In this document: positions 16,005 to 24,895 of the stretch, in pieces
Numbering within the stretch: position 1 is the stretch's first letter
Layout of the letters: each line of letters begins with the position of its first letter
NCBI RefSeq assembly: GCF_023243115.1
Contig: NZ_CP085081.1
Span: 2,542,001 to 2,606,000, forward strand
Reading direction: 5' to 3'
Source of the DNA: Sediminicoccus sp. KRV36
Lineage (GTDB): Bacteria > Pseudomonadota > Alphaproteobacteria > Acetobacterales > Acetobacteraceae
Length of the DNA: 64,000 bases
Notes under the pieces: generated by a model
What the model was told of the DNA's origin: nothing
Databases searched by the model: none
Seen by the model: the letters and a program-made list of their open reading frames with translations, nothing else
Program-made: the position numbers and the translations under genes

Positions 16005-17414
16005 TCATGCCGCCTCGCCGCGCATCGCGGCATAGGCGGCCAGGGCTCGGGCGCGGCCTTCGCCATGCGCGATGATCGGGTATGGATAATCCGTGCCAAG
16101 CCGGATGCCGGCGCCGCGCAGGATGATATCGGGCGCTTCCCAGGGCTTGTGCAGGAACCTGTCCGGCAGGCGTGCAAGCTCAGGCACCCAGCGGCGGACA
16201 TAGGCGCCATCGGTGTCGAACTTCTCGCCCTGGAGGACGGGGGCGAAGATGCGGAAATAGGGCGCGGCATCGGCGCCGCAGCCTGCCACCCATTGCCAGG
16301 AGGCCGCGTTGGAGGCGAGGTCCCCATCCACCAGCGTGTCCCAGAACCAGTCCTCGCCAGCCTGCCAGGGCTGCAGCAGATGCTTCACCAGGAAGGAAGC
16401 GGTGATCATCCGCACGCGGTTGTGCATCCAGCCGCTGCGCCAGAGCTGACGCATGCCGGCATCCACGATGGGATAGCCCGTCATCCCGCGTTGCCAGGCG
16501 CGCAGATGGCCTGCATCGGGCTGCCAGGGGAAGCGGGCGAAGACTTCCTGCAACGGCGTCTCAGGCATATCCGGCCGGTGCCACAGGAGGTGATAGGCGA
16601 ATTCCCGCCAGAGGATTTCCTTCAGGAAGGTCGCATCACCCGCAACACCCGCCGCGCGCGCCGCGTGCCACACCTGCCTCGGGCTGATCTCGCCGAAGCG
16701 CAGATGCGGGCTCAGGCCGGAGGTGCCCGGAATGCCCGGCAGGTTGCGCGTGGCATCATACCGCGTGATGGCGGTGAACTTCGCGATGCGCTGTGCGGCC
16801 CCCGCCTCGCCAGGGGACCAATGCGCCGGGAATTCCGCCGCCCAGTCGCCTTTGGGAAGCAATGCCAGCGCATCCAGCGGCAGGCCAGGATGCGCGATGC
16901 CGGCGAGGCGGGCAGGGGCGGGCAGCGGCGGCGGGGGCTCGCCCAGGGCGAAAAGCGCGCGCGAGAACGGCGTGTAGACGGAATAGGGCTTGCCCGTGCC
17001 GGTGCGGATGCGATGCGGCTCATGCAGCAGGCTGGTGCTGTGCAGGGTGAAGCCCCGGCCAGCCGCCTTCAGGGTCTGCGCGATGGCGGCATCTCGCTCG
17101 CGCGCCCATGGCTCATAGAGGCGCCCGGCCATCACCTCGCTCGCACCGATCGCCTCGGCCAGTTCGGGGATGATGCGTGCGGCCGGCCCGCGCGCGATGT
17201 GCAGCGCCGCGCCCCGCGCGCACAGATCGGCATCGAGGGCCGCCAGCGAATGATGCAGCCACCAGCGCTGCGCGCCGCCATGCGCCCAGCGGCCGGCGGC
17301 CTGGTCGTCAAGGACATAGACCAGCAGGCAAGGGCGCCCGCCAAGAGCATCGAGGCCAGGGTTGTCGGTGAGGCGAAGGTCCTGTCGGAACCAGAAAAGC
17401 GCGGGAGCAGTCAT
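16005..17414 (-). CDS. phrB: Deoxyribodipyrimidine photolyase (class I CPD photolyase)
   Basis: A 469-residue light-driven DNA repair enzyme that splits cyclobutane pyrimidine dimers. It has an N-terminal antenna-binding Rossmann domain (FWFRQDLRLTDNPGL at 7-21) and a C-terminal FAD domain with signatures GTSGLSPHLRFGEIS, ILWREFAYHLLW, WQRGMTGYPIVDAGMRQLW, WMHNRVRMITASFLVKHLL and WQWVAGCGADAAPYFRIF. The conserved tryptophan electron-transfer residues appear in those segments. It complements the (6-4)-type iron-sulfur photolyase upstream in the window. The gene is divergent from the fasciclin gene and followed by the 57-bp repeat array. Confidence 0.95.
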   Translation of the reverse strand: MTAPALFWFRQDLRLTDNPGLDALGGRPCLLVYVLDDQAAGRWAHGGAQRWWLHHSLAALDADLCARGAALHIARGPAARIIPELAEAIGASEVMAGRLYEPWARERDAAIAQTLKAAGRGFTLHSTSLLHEPHRIRTGTGKPYSVYTPFSRALFALGEPPPPLPAPARLAGIAHPGLPLDALALLPKGDWAAEFPAHWSPGEAGAAQRIAKFTAITRYDATRNLPGIPGTSGLSPHLRFGEISPRQVWHAARAAGVAGDATFLKEILWREFAYHLLWHRPDMPETPLQEVFARFPWQPDAGHLRAWQRGMTGYPIVDAGMRQLWRSGWMHNRVRMITASFLVKHLLQPWQAGEDWFWDTLVDGDLASNAASWQWVAGCGADAAPYFRIFAPVLQGEKFDTDGAYVRRWVPELARLPDRFLHKPWEAPDIILRGAGIRLGTDYPYPIIAHGEGRARALAAYAAMRGEAA

Positions 17415-17534
17415 GTGTCACATATGGAGCCGCGCGGCGCTGGCGCAAAGCGGCGATTGCAACCTTTGCGGCTGCGCGGGCGTTGATCACGCACCCCGCT
17501 CGATGCGGTCACCACACCCCAAAGGATTTCCCCC

Positions 17535-18122
17535 ATGCCCCAACGCCGCCAATTCCTGCTGGGCGCCTGCGCCGCCTTGCTGCCCTTGCCGCTGCTGGCC
17601 CAGACCGCCGCGCAGACCCAGGTTCAGACCACCAATGTGGTGGACGCGCTGGCCGCCGCCGGCAACTACGACAACTTCATCGAGATGGTCAGCCGCGCGG
17701 GTGCGGTGGATACGCTTCGCGGTGCCGGTCCCTTCACTGTGCTCGCCCCCGACAATGCAGCCATGGCCAAGATGCCCAATGCGCTGCGCGAAATGCTGAA
17801 CCCCAGCACCGGCGGCTCCGGCGCGCAGGGCCAGAGCCCGGACCGGCTGCGCCTGGGCGCCTTCGTGAACATGCACATCCTGGAAGGCCGCTACACACTG
17901 GCCGAGCTGATGGGCCGCGTGACGCAGGTGAAGACCCGCAACGGCAACCAGGTCGAGTTCAACGGGATGCAGGGCAACACCATCCAGGCGAAGATCGTGG
18001 GTGACAGCGGCTTTGGCGTGGGCGGCATCACCATCCCGCTCAGCCCCATCACGCTGGGCGCGCGCGAGACGGTCTGCAGCAACGGCGTTCTGCTGCCGAT
18101 CAGCGAGCCGCTGATCCAGTAG
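17535..18122 (+). CDS. Secreted fasciclin (FAS1) domain protein
   Basis: A 195-residue protein with an N-terminal RRQFLLGACAALLPLPLLA segment, a twin-arginine-like signal, followed by one FAS1 domain (about 33-190). FAS1 boxes are readable: GPFTVLAPDNAAMAKMP (H1 region) and AFVNMHILEGRYTLAEL (the 'NHI' box region). FAS1 proteins are extracytoplasmic adhesion or matrix proteins, and a single-domain secreted form is common in alphaproteobacteria. AAGGA upstream supports the start. The gene converges on pdeM and overlaps its 3' end by 23 bases. The specific partner is unknown. Confidence 0.9.
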   Translation: MPQRRQFLLGACAALLPLPLLAQTAAQTQVQTTNVVDALAAAGNYDNFIEMVSRAGAVDTLRGAGPFTVLAPDNAAMAKMPNALREMLNPSTGGSGAQGQSPDRLRLGAFVNMHILEGRYTLAELMGRVTQVKTRNGNQVEFNGMQGNTIQAKIVGDSGFGVGGITIPLSPITLGARETVCSNGVLLPISEPLIQ

Positions 18123-18816
18123 CTGCGAAGGGCTGCCGCAGCGCCTCGAAAGCGGCGCTGTGCAGGCGGTCCCGGCCGAGCAGAAAGACACGCTGCGCGC
18201 CACGCGTCAGCGACGACATGGCGGGATCGAGCACATCGAGCCCGCCGGTGAAGGCACCAAAGGCGGGCAGCACAAGCCGCTGCCCGCCGGCGAGGAAACA
18301 GGGGCGCGTCACGCCGCCGATGCGCGTTGGCAAGGTTGCCTTGGGGTGGTAGTGCCCGCTCAGTTCCGCCTCCTGCCTCGCGATGGGAGTGCTGCCGCCG
18401 ATATGGCGAAAATGCAGCCTGGCCTCCCGCCATTCGGGCAGGCACCGCCCGGGCAGTTCGGGCTGCGGCGCGGGGTCATGGTTGCCCGCGATCCAGAGCA
18501 CCTCCAAGGGCGCCAGCAGGCGCTGCAGGGCAACGAGGTCGCTGCGCGCCATACGGGCCACCGCCCCATCATCATGCAGCGCATCACCCAGCACGATGAC
18601 GCGGCGCGGCGCGTGCCGACGCAGCGTGAAAGCGAGGCGCGTCAGCGTTTCGCGCGTGTCATAGGGCGGCACGGGGAGGCCGCGCATCGCCTGGGCGCTG
18701 CCCTTCTCGAAATGCAGATCCGCCACGATCAGCGTGCGCTGCGCGGGCCAGAGCGCGACACCGCTCGGACACAGCATGAAGCGCTCACCGGCCAGATGCA
18801 GGGGGGCAAGGCTCAT
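18100..18816 (-). CDS. pdeM: Ligase-associated DNA damage response endonuclease PdeM
   Basis: A 238-residue metallophosphoesterase of the PdeM group. Motifs: LIVADLHFEKG (about 30), VIVLGDALHDDG (about 74), WIAGNHDP (about 105) and ELSGHYHPK (about 155). In many alphaproteobacteria this nuclease is encoded with a Lhr-like helicase, a beta-lactamase-fold exonuclease and an ATP-dependent ligase as a DNA repair module. Here its ATG overlaps the helicase stop (ATGA), so the two are translationally coupled. The 3' end overlaps the convergent fasciclin gene by 23 bases. Confidence 0.88.
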   Translation of the reverse strand: MSLAPLHLAGERFMLCPSGVALWPAQRTLIVADLHFEKGSAQAMRGLPVPPYDTRETLTRLAFTLRRHAPRRVIVLGDALHDDGAVARMARSDLVALQRLLAPLEVLWIAGNHDPAPQPELPGRCLPEWREARLHFRHIGGSTPIARQEAELSGHYHPKATLPTRIGGVTRPCFLAGGQRLVLPAFGAFTGGLDVLDPAMSSLTRGAQRVFLLGRDRLHSAAFEALRQPFAATGSAAR

Positions 18817-21305
18817 CGGCGGCGCCTTCTTTCGCGGGGGCGGGGCGGGCGGGGTGCCGCTTCCTCGGCGAGGTCGGACACGGTCTCGAAATAGCTCTCC
18901 GCGCCATCCGTGGCGTCGGAAACGAGGCTCGCCGCCTCCGCCAGAAGGGCGTCCTCGGCATCGCCCGCCACCCATTCGCGGCCGACTTCCAGCAGCGCTG
19001 GCACGGCAAGCGGGGAGACATGCTCCAGCCGCCGGTGCCGGATCTGCCCCTTGGCGCGGGCCAGCATGGTGCCGATGCGGCGCACATCGGTCAGGCCATA
19101 GGCGGCCTCGGCGCGCGTTGCGCGCAGCAGGATGTGGTCCGGCTCATGCTTGCGCAGCACGTCATAGATCAGGTCGGAGTTCACGCTCATCTGCTTGCGG
19201 TTCTTCTCGATGCCCGGATGATGCTTTTCCAGCAGCCCCGCGATGGTCGCGATGTTGCGGAAGGTGCGGCGGAGCATGGAGCTTTCCGCGATCCAGTCCT
19301 CCAGATCCTCGCCCAGCAGATCCTCGACGAAGAGGTCGCCAGGGTCGCCAGGCTCGAAGGCGGTCCAGCAGGCGAGGACGTAATCAGTCGCGACGAAGCC
19401 CAGCGGGCCCCAGCCCAGCCGCTCCATGCGCCGTGTTGCGAGCATGCCAAGGGTCTGGTGCGCGAGGCGCCCCTCGAAGCAATAGGCGATCAGAAACCAT
19501 TTGCCGCCCCGCGGGAAGCTCTCGACCAGCAGGCCGGTGGCACTGGGCAATTCGCTTTTCAGGCGCTGCATCCGCAGCCATTCCCGGACACTCTCGGGCA
19601 GCATGGCCCAATGGGTGGGGTCGCTGAGGATGCCGCGCACACGCTCCGCCAGATGGGTGGAGAGCGGCATGCGCGAACCACCATAGGCCGGCACCCGCGG
19701 CTCACCCTCGCCGCCGCGCGAGACCTCGGCCGTGACACCCGCCATGCCCTCGTAGCGCAGGATCTGGCCGGCGAAGCGGAAGGTATCCCCGGGGGTGAGG
19801 GTGGAGATGAACCATTCCTCCACCTCGCCCAGCATGGGCCCGCCGCGCAGCTTCACCTTCATCAGCGGCAGCTCCACGATGGTGCCGAGGTTGAGGCGCA
19901 ATTGCCGCGCGATGGCGGTGCCGCGTACGTGCACGAGCCCTTCGGAATCGCGGAACAGGCGGCGCCAGCGCTCGTAGCTGGCCAGCGCATAGCCGCCATC
20001 CTCGACGAAGCGCAGCACATCGTCGAAATCGCGCCGGGAGAGTTCGGCATAGGCGCCAGACCGCGTCACCTCGGCATAGAGATCATCCGGGCGGAAGGGC
20101 GCGTGGCAGGCCATGGCCAGGATATGCTGCGCCAGCACATCGAGGCCGCCCGGGCGCGGCGGCTCGCCATCCAGTTCTCCGGCGGCGATGCTCTCCAGGG
20201 CGGCGGCGCATTCGATCACCTCGAAGCGATTGGCGGGGACGAGCAACGCCGCACTGGCCTCATCCATGCGGTGATTGGCGCGGCCGACACGCTGCAACAG
20301 GCGGGAGACACCCTTGGGCGCGCCCACCTGAATCACCTGGTCCACATCGCCCCAGTCAATGCCCAGATCGAGCGAGGAGGTGGCGACCACGCCGCGCAGC
20401 CTGCCATCCGCCATCGCGGCTTCCACGCGGCGGCGCTGCTCGACGGTCAGGCTGCCGTGATGCACGGCGATGGGCAGAGCATCCTCGTTCAGCTTCCACA
20501 GGGCGGCGAAGATGAGTTCAGCCTGGGCACGCGTGTTGACGAAGACGATGGTGACGCGCGCGGCCGCGATGCGCGCCAGGATTTCCGGCGCGGAAGCCAG
20601 GCCCATATGCCCGCCCCAGGGCAGCCGGCCGGCCGGCAATTGCACGCCAAGCAAGGGAGCCGCCCCCGCATCGGCACGGATCAGCGCCACATCCTCCGCA
20701 CGTGCCGTGGGCGAGAGCCATGCGCGCAGCGCCTCGGGGTGGTTCACCGTGGCGGAAAGCCCGATGCGGCGCGCGCGTGGCGCCAGGGCCGAGATGCGCG
20801 ACAGCGCCAGCGACAACTGGTCGCCCCGCTTGGTCCCGGCCAGGGCATGTGCCTCATCTACAACCACCGCCTCGACATCTCCGAAAAGCGTATGGGCATC
20901 GGCCAGGGAGAGCAGCAGCGTCAGGCTCTCGGGCGTTGTCAGCAGGATATTGGGTGGCTTTTCGCGCTGGCGGGCACGGCGATTGGCGGGCGTATCACCG
21001 GTGCGGGTCTCGACGCGAATGGCCAGGCCCATCTCGGTGATCGGCGCCTCCAGATTGCGCGCGATATCCACGGCCAGCGCCTTCAGCGGCGAAATGTATA
21101 GGGTGTGCAGCCCCTCACGCGGGGCGTCGTGCAGCGCGATGAGCGAGGGCAGGAACCCCGCCAGCGTCTTGCCGCCGCCGGTGGGGGCGATGAGCAACGC
21201 GGATTGCCCCGCCCGCGCGGCGGCCAGCATGTCGAGCTGATGCGTCCGTGGCGCCCAGCCCCGCCCGGCAAACCAGCTGGTAAATAGTTCTGGCATTGTT
21301 CTCAT
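18813..21305 (-). CDS. Ligase-associated DNA damage response DEXH-box helicase (Lhr-like)
   Basis: An 830-residue superfamily 2 helicase. Walker A is IAPTGGGKTLAG (39-50), with the DEAH box in VVVDEAHALAG (about 150), motif III in LSATVN and motif VI in QRVGRANHRMDE. It is followed by the winged-helix and C-terminal domains of the short Lhr group. It unwinds DNA during repair together with PdeM and the exonuclease encoded divergently. The start at 21305 (MRTMPEL) is the first methionine of the conserved region; a second ATG is at 21296. The frame stays open upstream through the divergent exonuclease gene without conservation. No ligase gene is adjacent. Confidence 0.92.
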   Translation of the reverse strand: MRTMPELFTSWFAGRGWAPRTHQLDMLAAARAGQSALLIAPTGGGKTLAGFLPSLIALHDAPREGLHTLYISPLKALAVDIARNLEAPITEMGLAIRVETRTGDTPANRRARQREKPPNILLTTPESLTLLLSLADAHTLFGDVEAVVVDEAHALAGTKRGDQLSLALSRISALAPRARRIGLSATVNHPEALRAWLSPTARAEDVALIRADAGAAPLLGVQLPAGRLPWGGHMGLASAPEILARIAAARVTIVFVNTRAQAELIFAALWKLNEDALPIAVHHGSLTVEQRRRVEAAMADGRLRGVVATSSLDLGIDWGDVDQVIQVGAPKGVSRLLQRVGRANHRMDEASAALLVPANRFEVIECAAALESIAAGELDGEPPRPGGLDVLAQHILAMACHAPFRPDDLYAEVTRSGAYAELSRRDFDDVLRFVEDGGYALASYERWRRLFRDSEGLVHVRGTAIARQLRLNLGTIVELPLMKVKLRGGPMLGEVEEWFISTLTPGDTFRFAGQILRYEGMAGVTAEVSRGGEGEPRVPAYGGSRMPLSTHLAERVRGILSDPTHWAMLPESVREWLRMQRLKSELPSATGLLVESFPRGGKWFLIAYCFEGRLAHQTLGMLATRRMERLGWGPLGFVATDYVLACWTAFEPGDPGDLFVEDLLGEDLEDWIAESSMLRRTFRNIATIAGLLEKHHPGIEKNRKQMSVNSDLIYDVLRKHEPDHILLRATRAEAAYGLTDVRRIGTMLARAKGQIRHRRLEHVSPLAVPALLEVGREWVAGDAEDALLAEAASLVSDATDGAESYFETVSDLAEEAAPRPPRPRERRRRR

Positions 21306-21350
21306 CCGTGCCCAGCTATAAGGGGTGCCAACCGGCGCGTGAAGGAGCCC

Positions 21351-22370
21351 ATGCCCCCCCATCCCGAAACCTGGCTGCGCGTGACGCCCGAGGGTCTCTT
21401 TTGCGAGCCTGGCGGCTTCCATGTGGACCCGCTGCGCGCGGTGGACCGCGCCGTCATCACCCATGGCCATGCGGACCACGCCCGCCCCGGCCACAATCAC
21501 GTGCTGGCCACGGCCGAGACGCTTGCCATCATGCGCGCCCGCATGGGCGAGGAGCGCGCCGGCACTGGCCAGCAGGCGCTGCGCTATGGCGAGAGCCTGA
21601 CCATCAATGGTGTGCGGGTGTGGCTGCGCCCGGCCGGGCATGTGCTGGGGTCGGCGCAGGTCTGCCTTGAATGGCAGGGCTCCCGCGCCGTAGTCAGCGG
21701 CGACTACAAACGCCGCTTCGATGCCACATGCGCCCCCTTCGAGCCCGAGCGCTGCGACGTCTTCGTCACCGAAGCGACCTTCGCGCTGCCTGTTTTCATC
21801 CATCCCCCGGCCGATCAGGAAATCGCGCGCCTGTTGCGCAGCGTGGCGCTGTTTCCGGAGCGCACGCATGTCATCGGCTGCTATGCGCTGGGCAAGGCGC
21901 AGCGGCTGATCTCGCTGCTGCGCGCCGGTGGCTGGGATGCGCCCATCCCAGTGCATGGCGCGCTGATGAAGCTGTGCACGCTGTATGAGGAATGGGGTGT
22001 CCCGCTTGGCCCCCTGGTGCCGGCGACGGTCGCCGGGAAGGACAAGCTGGTGGGTGCCATCGTCCTCGCACCACCCTCGGCCATCGCCGACCGCTGGGCA
22101 CGGCGGCTGGCCGAGCCCATTCCCTGCCTCGCCTCGGGCTGGATGCGGGTGCGGCAAAGGGCGCGCCAGGGTGGCGTGGAGCTGCCCATGGTGATCAGCG
22201 ACCACGCCGATTGGCCCGAACTCCTCGCCACCTGCGAGGAGGTCCAGGCACCGGAAATCTGGGTGACGCATGGGCGAGAGGAGGCGCTGATCCACGCCCT
22301 CGGCCTGCGCGGAATCCGCGGGCGGGCGTTGCAGCTGGTCGGGCGGGGAGAGGAGGACGCAGAAGCCTGA
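21351..22370 (+). CDS. Ligase-associated DNA damage response exonuclease (metallo-beta-lactamase / beta-CASP fold)
   Basis: A 339-residue nuclease related to Artemis/SNM1. The metal-binding motif HGHADH (38-43) is present with further ligands in AGHVLGSAQV and SGDYKRRFD. The later ISDHADWPELL and WVTHGREEA segments match the beta-CASP histidine sites. ATG 21351 is preceded by AAGGAG, with rather tight spacing; GTG 21339 is an alternative. The gene is divergent from the helicase-pdeM operon with only 45 bases between starts, so both probably share one control region. The ATP-dependent ligase that usually follows is absent: the next gene is a Bug protein. Confidence 0.9.
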   Translation: MPPHPETWLRVTPEGLFCEPGGFHVDPLRAVDRAVITHGHADHARPGHNHVLATAETLAIMRARMGEERAGTGQQALRYGESLTINGVRVWLRPAGHVLGSAQVCLEWQGSRAVVSGDYKRRFDATCAPFEPERCDVFVTEATFALPVFIHPPADQEIARLLRSVALFPERTHVIGCYALGKAQRLISLLRAGGWDAPIPVHGALMKLCTLYEEWGVPLGPLVPATVAGKDKLVGAIVLAPPSAIADRWARRLAEPIPCLASGWMRVRQRARQGGVELPMVISDHADWPELLATCEEVQAPEIWVTHGREEALIHALGLRGIRGRALQLVGRGEEDAEA

Positions 22371-22537
22371 GAGCGCTTCCAATGACGGGCACCGGCGTTT
22401 CTACGCCCGCAGCCCAGGTTTTACCCGCCACCCAGGCAGCGAGCCGCGTCCTTTCGCCTGCACAGCGGCCCCTATGAGAATGAATGGATGCGGCACGCGG
22501 CGTGCGCTAGGCTCGCGCATCCTCCGGGGGTTCGCCG

Positions 22538-23503
22538 ATGCAACGCCGTGTCCTGCTCAGTGCCGCGCTCCTGCCCGCCATGGCCAGCGCGCAGACCGAG
22601 GCCTTCCCCACGCGCTCGCCCGTGCTGGTCATTCCTTTCCCGCCGGGCGGCATCGTGGATACGGCCGGGCGCATGCTGGCCGAGCGCGCGGCACGGCATC
22701 TGGGGCAGAGCATCATCATCGAAAACCGGCCCGGCGCGGGCTCCGCCATCGGCAATCTGGCCGTGGCGCAGGCACGTCCGGATGGCTACACGATCCTTTC
22801 TGGCGGCATCGGCCTCGCCACCATTCCGAATTTCCGGCCTGACCTGGAGCCGCGGGACCCGCGCACCGCCTTCATCCCCATCGCCGGCACCTATACCGTG
22901 CCCTATATCCTGCACATCAATCGCAACTTGCCGGTGCGGGACCTGCGCGAATTCATCGCCTGGTCGGCCCAGCGGGGGGCCGCCATGAACACCGCGACCA
23001 GCGGCGCGGGATCGGGCACGCATCTGATCGGCGAGTTGTTCCGCAGGCGCGCTGGCCTGCCACCCGGCGAGACCATTCATTTCCGCGGCGGCGTGCAGGC
23101 CTATACCGAGATCGCGGCCGGGCGCGCCGATGCCATGTGGAGCACGACGCTGGAAGCCATCCAGGCCATGCGCGCCAACCAGACCCGGCCGATCGCCGTC
23201 ACCTCCGCGCGGCGCCTGGCCACATTACCCGAATTGCCGACCGTGGTCGAAAGCGGCTTTCCGGGCTTTGTCGTCGCCTCCTTCGCGGGGTGGTTCGCGC
23301 CCTCCGGCACGCCGCCTGGCGCTGTGGCGCGGCTGGCGGAAGCGCTGCGCTTCGCGGTGAATGACCCTGACCTGCGCGCGCGTTTCGATGAATACGGCAT
23401 GCAGGCCGAATTCCAGACCGGGCCGGAACTCGGCGCTGTGCTCGCCGCCGAAACCACACTCTGGGGCAATCTGATCCGCGAGGCCGGCATCCGCGCCGAG
23501 TGA
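22538..23503 (+). CDS. Bug/TctC-family periplasmic substrate-binding protein
   Basis: A 321-residue receptor. The signal peptide is at 1-18 (QRRVLLSAALLPAMASA), followed by family landmarks VLVIPFPPGGIVDTAGRML, IIIENRPGAGSAIGNLA, HFRGGVQAYTEIAAGRADAM and TLPTVVESG-like TLPELPTVVESGFPGF. Bug proteins capture small carboxylates in the periplasm. It is monocistronic, after a 167-bp gap that follows the exonuclease, and lacks adjacent TctAB partners. The ligand cannot be predicted. Only low identity to the Bug protein at 12664 is evident by eye, so the two are not a recent duplication. Confidence 0.9.
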   Translation: MQRRVLLSAALLPAMASAQTEAFPTRSPVLVIPFPPGGIVDTAGRMLAERAARHLGQSIIIENRPGAGSAIGNLAVAQARPDGYTILSGGIGLATIPNFRPDLEPRDPRTAFIPIAGTYTVPYILHINRNLPVRDLREFIAWSAQRGAAMNTATSGAGSGTHLIGELFRRRAGLPPGETIHFRGGVQAYTEIAAGRADAMWSTTLEAIQAMRANQTRPIAVTSARRLATLPELPTVVESGFPGFVVASFAGWFAPSGTPPGAVARLAEALRFAVNDPDLRARFDEYGMQAEFQTGPELGAVLAAETTLWGNLIREAGIRAE

Positions 23504-23513
23504 TGCCGCGCGG

Positions 23514-24857
23514 TCAGAGCTCCGTGAAGGGCAGTGCCAGGCGGGCATCGCCACGCCAGGGGCCGTGGAACATCTGCAGGATTCGGTCCGCCTGCGTCAT
23601 GCCGCTCTCCACGATCTCATGCAGCGGGGCGAGATAAATCTCCTCGCCTAGGCCGCGTGCCTTCAGCCCGGCCTCACTGATGGCCAGTGCATCCCGCGCC
23701 ACATCCCGCAGCGGGCGCCCGGCGATGGTCGCTTCGAGGGCGAGGCGCGGCGCATCGGCGCGCAGCGCGTGCATCTGCGCGACCGTCCAATCCCGCGTCA
23801 GCGCGCGCGCGGCCTTCTGTGCCGCATCGTCATAGATCAGCCCGACCCAGAAGGCCGGCTGCGCCTGGATCATTGCGGCGGAACCCGCGTCGGAGCCGCG
23901 CATCTCCAGGAATTTCTTGAGCCGGACTTCGGTGAAGACGGTGGTCACGTGATCGGCCACATCGCCCATCGTGGCCTCGATGCCGGGCAGGCTGGGCAGG
24001 CCACCCGCCATGAAGCGGCGGAAACTCTGGCCCGTCGCGTCCAGCAGCTTGCCGTCACGCGCGACGAAATACATCGGCACGTCGAGCACGAATTCGGCGA
24101 AACGCTCGAAGCCGAAACCCTCCTCGAAGACCAGGCCAGGAATGCCGGTGCGGTCCGGGTCCGTGTCGGACCAGACATGGCCACGCAGCGACTTGTAGCC
24201 GGAAGGCTGCCCCTCGCGCAGTGGCGAGGAGGCAAACAGCGCGGTGGCCAGAGGCTGCAAGGCGAGCGAGACGCGCAGCTTCTCGACCATGTCGGCTTCA
24301 TCGCCGAAATCGAGATTCACCTGCACAGTGGAGGTGCGCAGCATCATGTCCAGCCCCATGCTGCCGCGCTTGGGCATGTATTCGCGCATGATGGCGTAAC
24401 GGCTCTTGGGCATCCAGGACATGTCCTCGCGCCGCGCCGCGGGGTGGAAGCCCATGCCGGCGAAGCCGAGGCCGAGCGGGCCCGCCACTTCATGGACGTC
24501 GCGCAGATGGGCCGCGAGCTCCAGCCGCGCCGCATGGAGGTCCTCCATCGGGCCGCCGGAGAGCTCGAACTGCCCGCCTGGCTCCAGGCTGACCGAGGCC
24601 GCGCCTTGGGTCAGGCCGATGATGTTCTCGCCATCGCGGATCGGCGCCCAGCCTTTCGCCATGATGCCCGAGAGCATCGCGCCGATGCCCCGGTGCTCGT
24701 AGTCGGGCGAGGAAAAGTCGCTGCGGCGGAAGCCGAATTTCTCGTGCTCCGTGCCGATGCGCCAGTCGGATTTCGGCTTGCAGCCTGCGGCGAACCACTC
24801 GGCCAATTGGCGCGCGGCGGTGATCGGCGTCGGGTCGGCCTGGCCGGGATTGGACAT
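23514..24857 (-). CDS. gshA: Glutamate-cysteine ligase (plant/alphaproteobacterial type)
   Basis: A 447-residue enzyme making gamma-glutamylcysteine, the first step of glutathione synthesis. The N-terminal segment RIGTEHEKFGF with its catalytic glutamates, the SLEPGGQFELSGGP region, TSTVQVNLDFGDE and GHVWSDTDPDRTG are characteristic of the redox-regulated proteobacterial/plant family rather than the E. coli type. Length is typical. It follows rsmE after 38 bases on the same strand, an operon arrangement often seen in alphaproteobacteria. Cytoplasmic. Confidence 0.94.
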   Translation of the reverse strand: MSNPGQADPTPITAARQLAEWFAAGCKPKSDWRIGTEHEKFGFRRSDFSSPDYEHRGIGAMLSGIMAKGWAPIRDGENIIGLTQGAASVSLEPGGQFELSGGPMEDLHAARLELAAHLRDVHEVAGPLGLGFAGMGFHPAARREDMSWMPKSRYAIMREYMPKRGSMGLDMMLRTSTVQVNLDFGDEADMVEKLRVSLALQPLATALFASSPLREGQPSGYKSLRGHVWSDTDPDRTGIPGLVFEEGFGFERFAEFVLDVPMYFVARDGKLLDATGQSFRRFMAGGLPSLPGIEATMGDVADHVTTVFTEVRLKKFLEMRGSDAGSAAMIQAQPAFWVGLIYDDAAQKAARALTRDWTVAQMHALRADAPRLALEATIAGRPLRDVARDALAISEAGLKARGLGEEIYLAPLHEIVESGMTQADRILQMFHGPWRGDARLALPFTEL

Positions 24858-24895
24858 GCGGTTGCTTTCGTTCGTGTCAGAATGGGCCTGTCAGA

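Noticed and set aside
19020..21101. Open frame of 693 codons opposite the Lhr-like helicase
   Set aside because: Same antisense artefact; the helicase strand carries all conserved helicase motifs.
21306..22382. In-frame extension of the helicase upstream of 21305
   Set aside because: The extension is antisense to the intact exonuclease gene and shows no conserved sequence; MRTMPEL begins the helicase family region.
22371..22537. Remnant of the missing ATP-dependent ligase between exonuclease and Bug gene
   Set aside because: Only 167 bases are available and no frame shows the ligase KxDG motif or any conserved helix.
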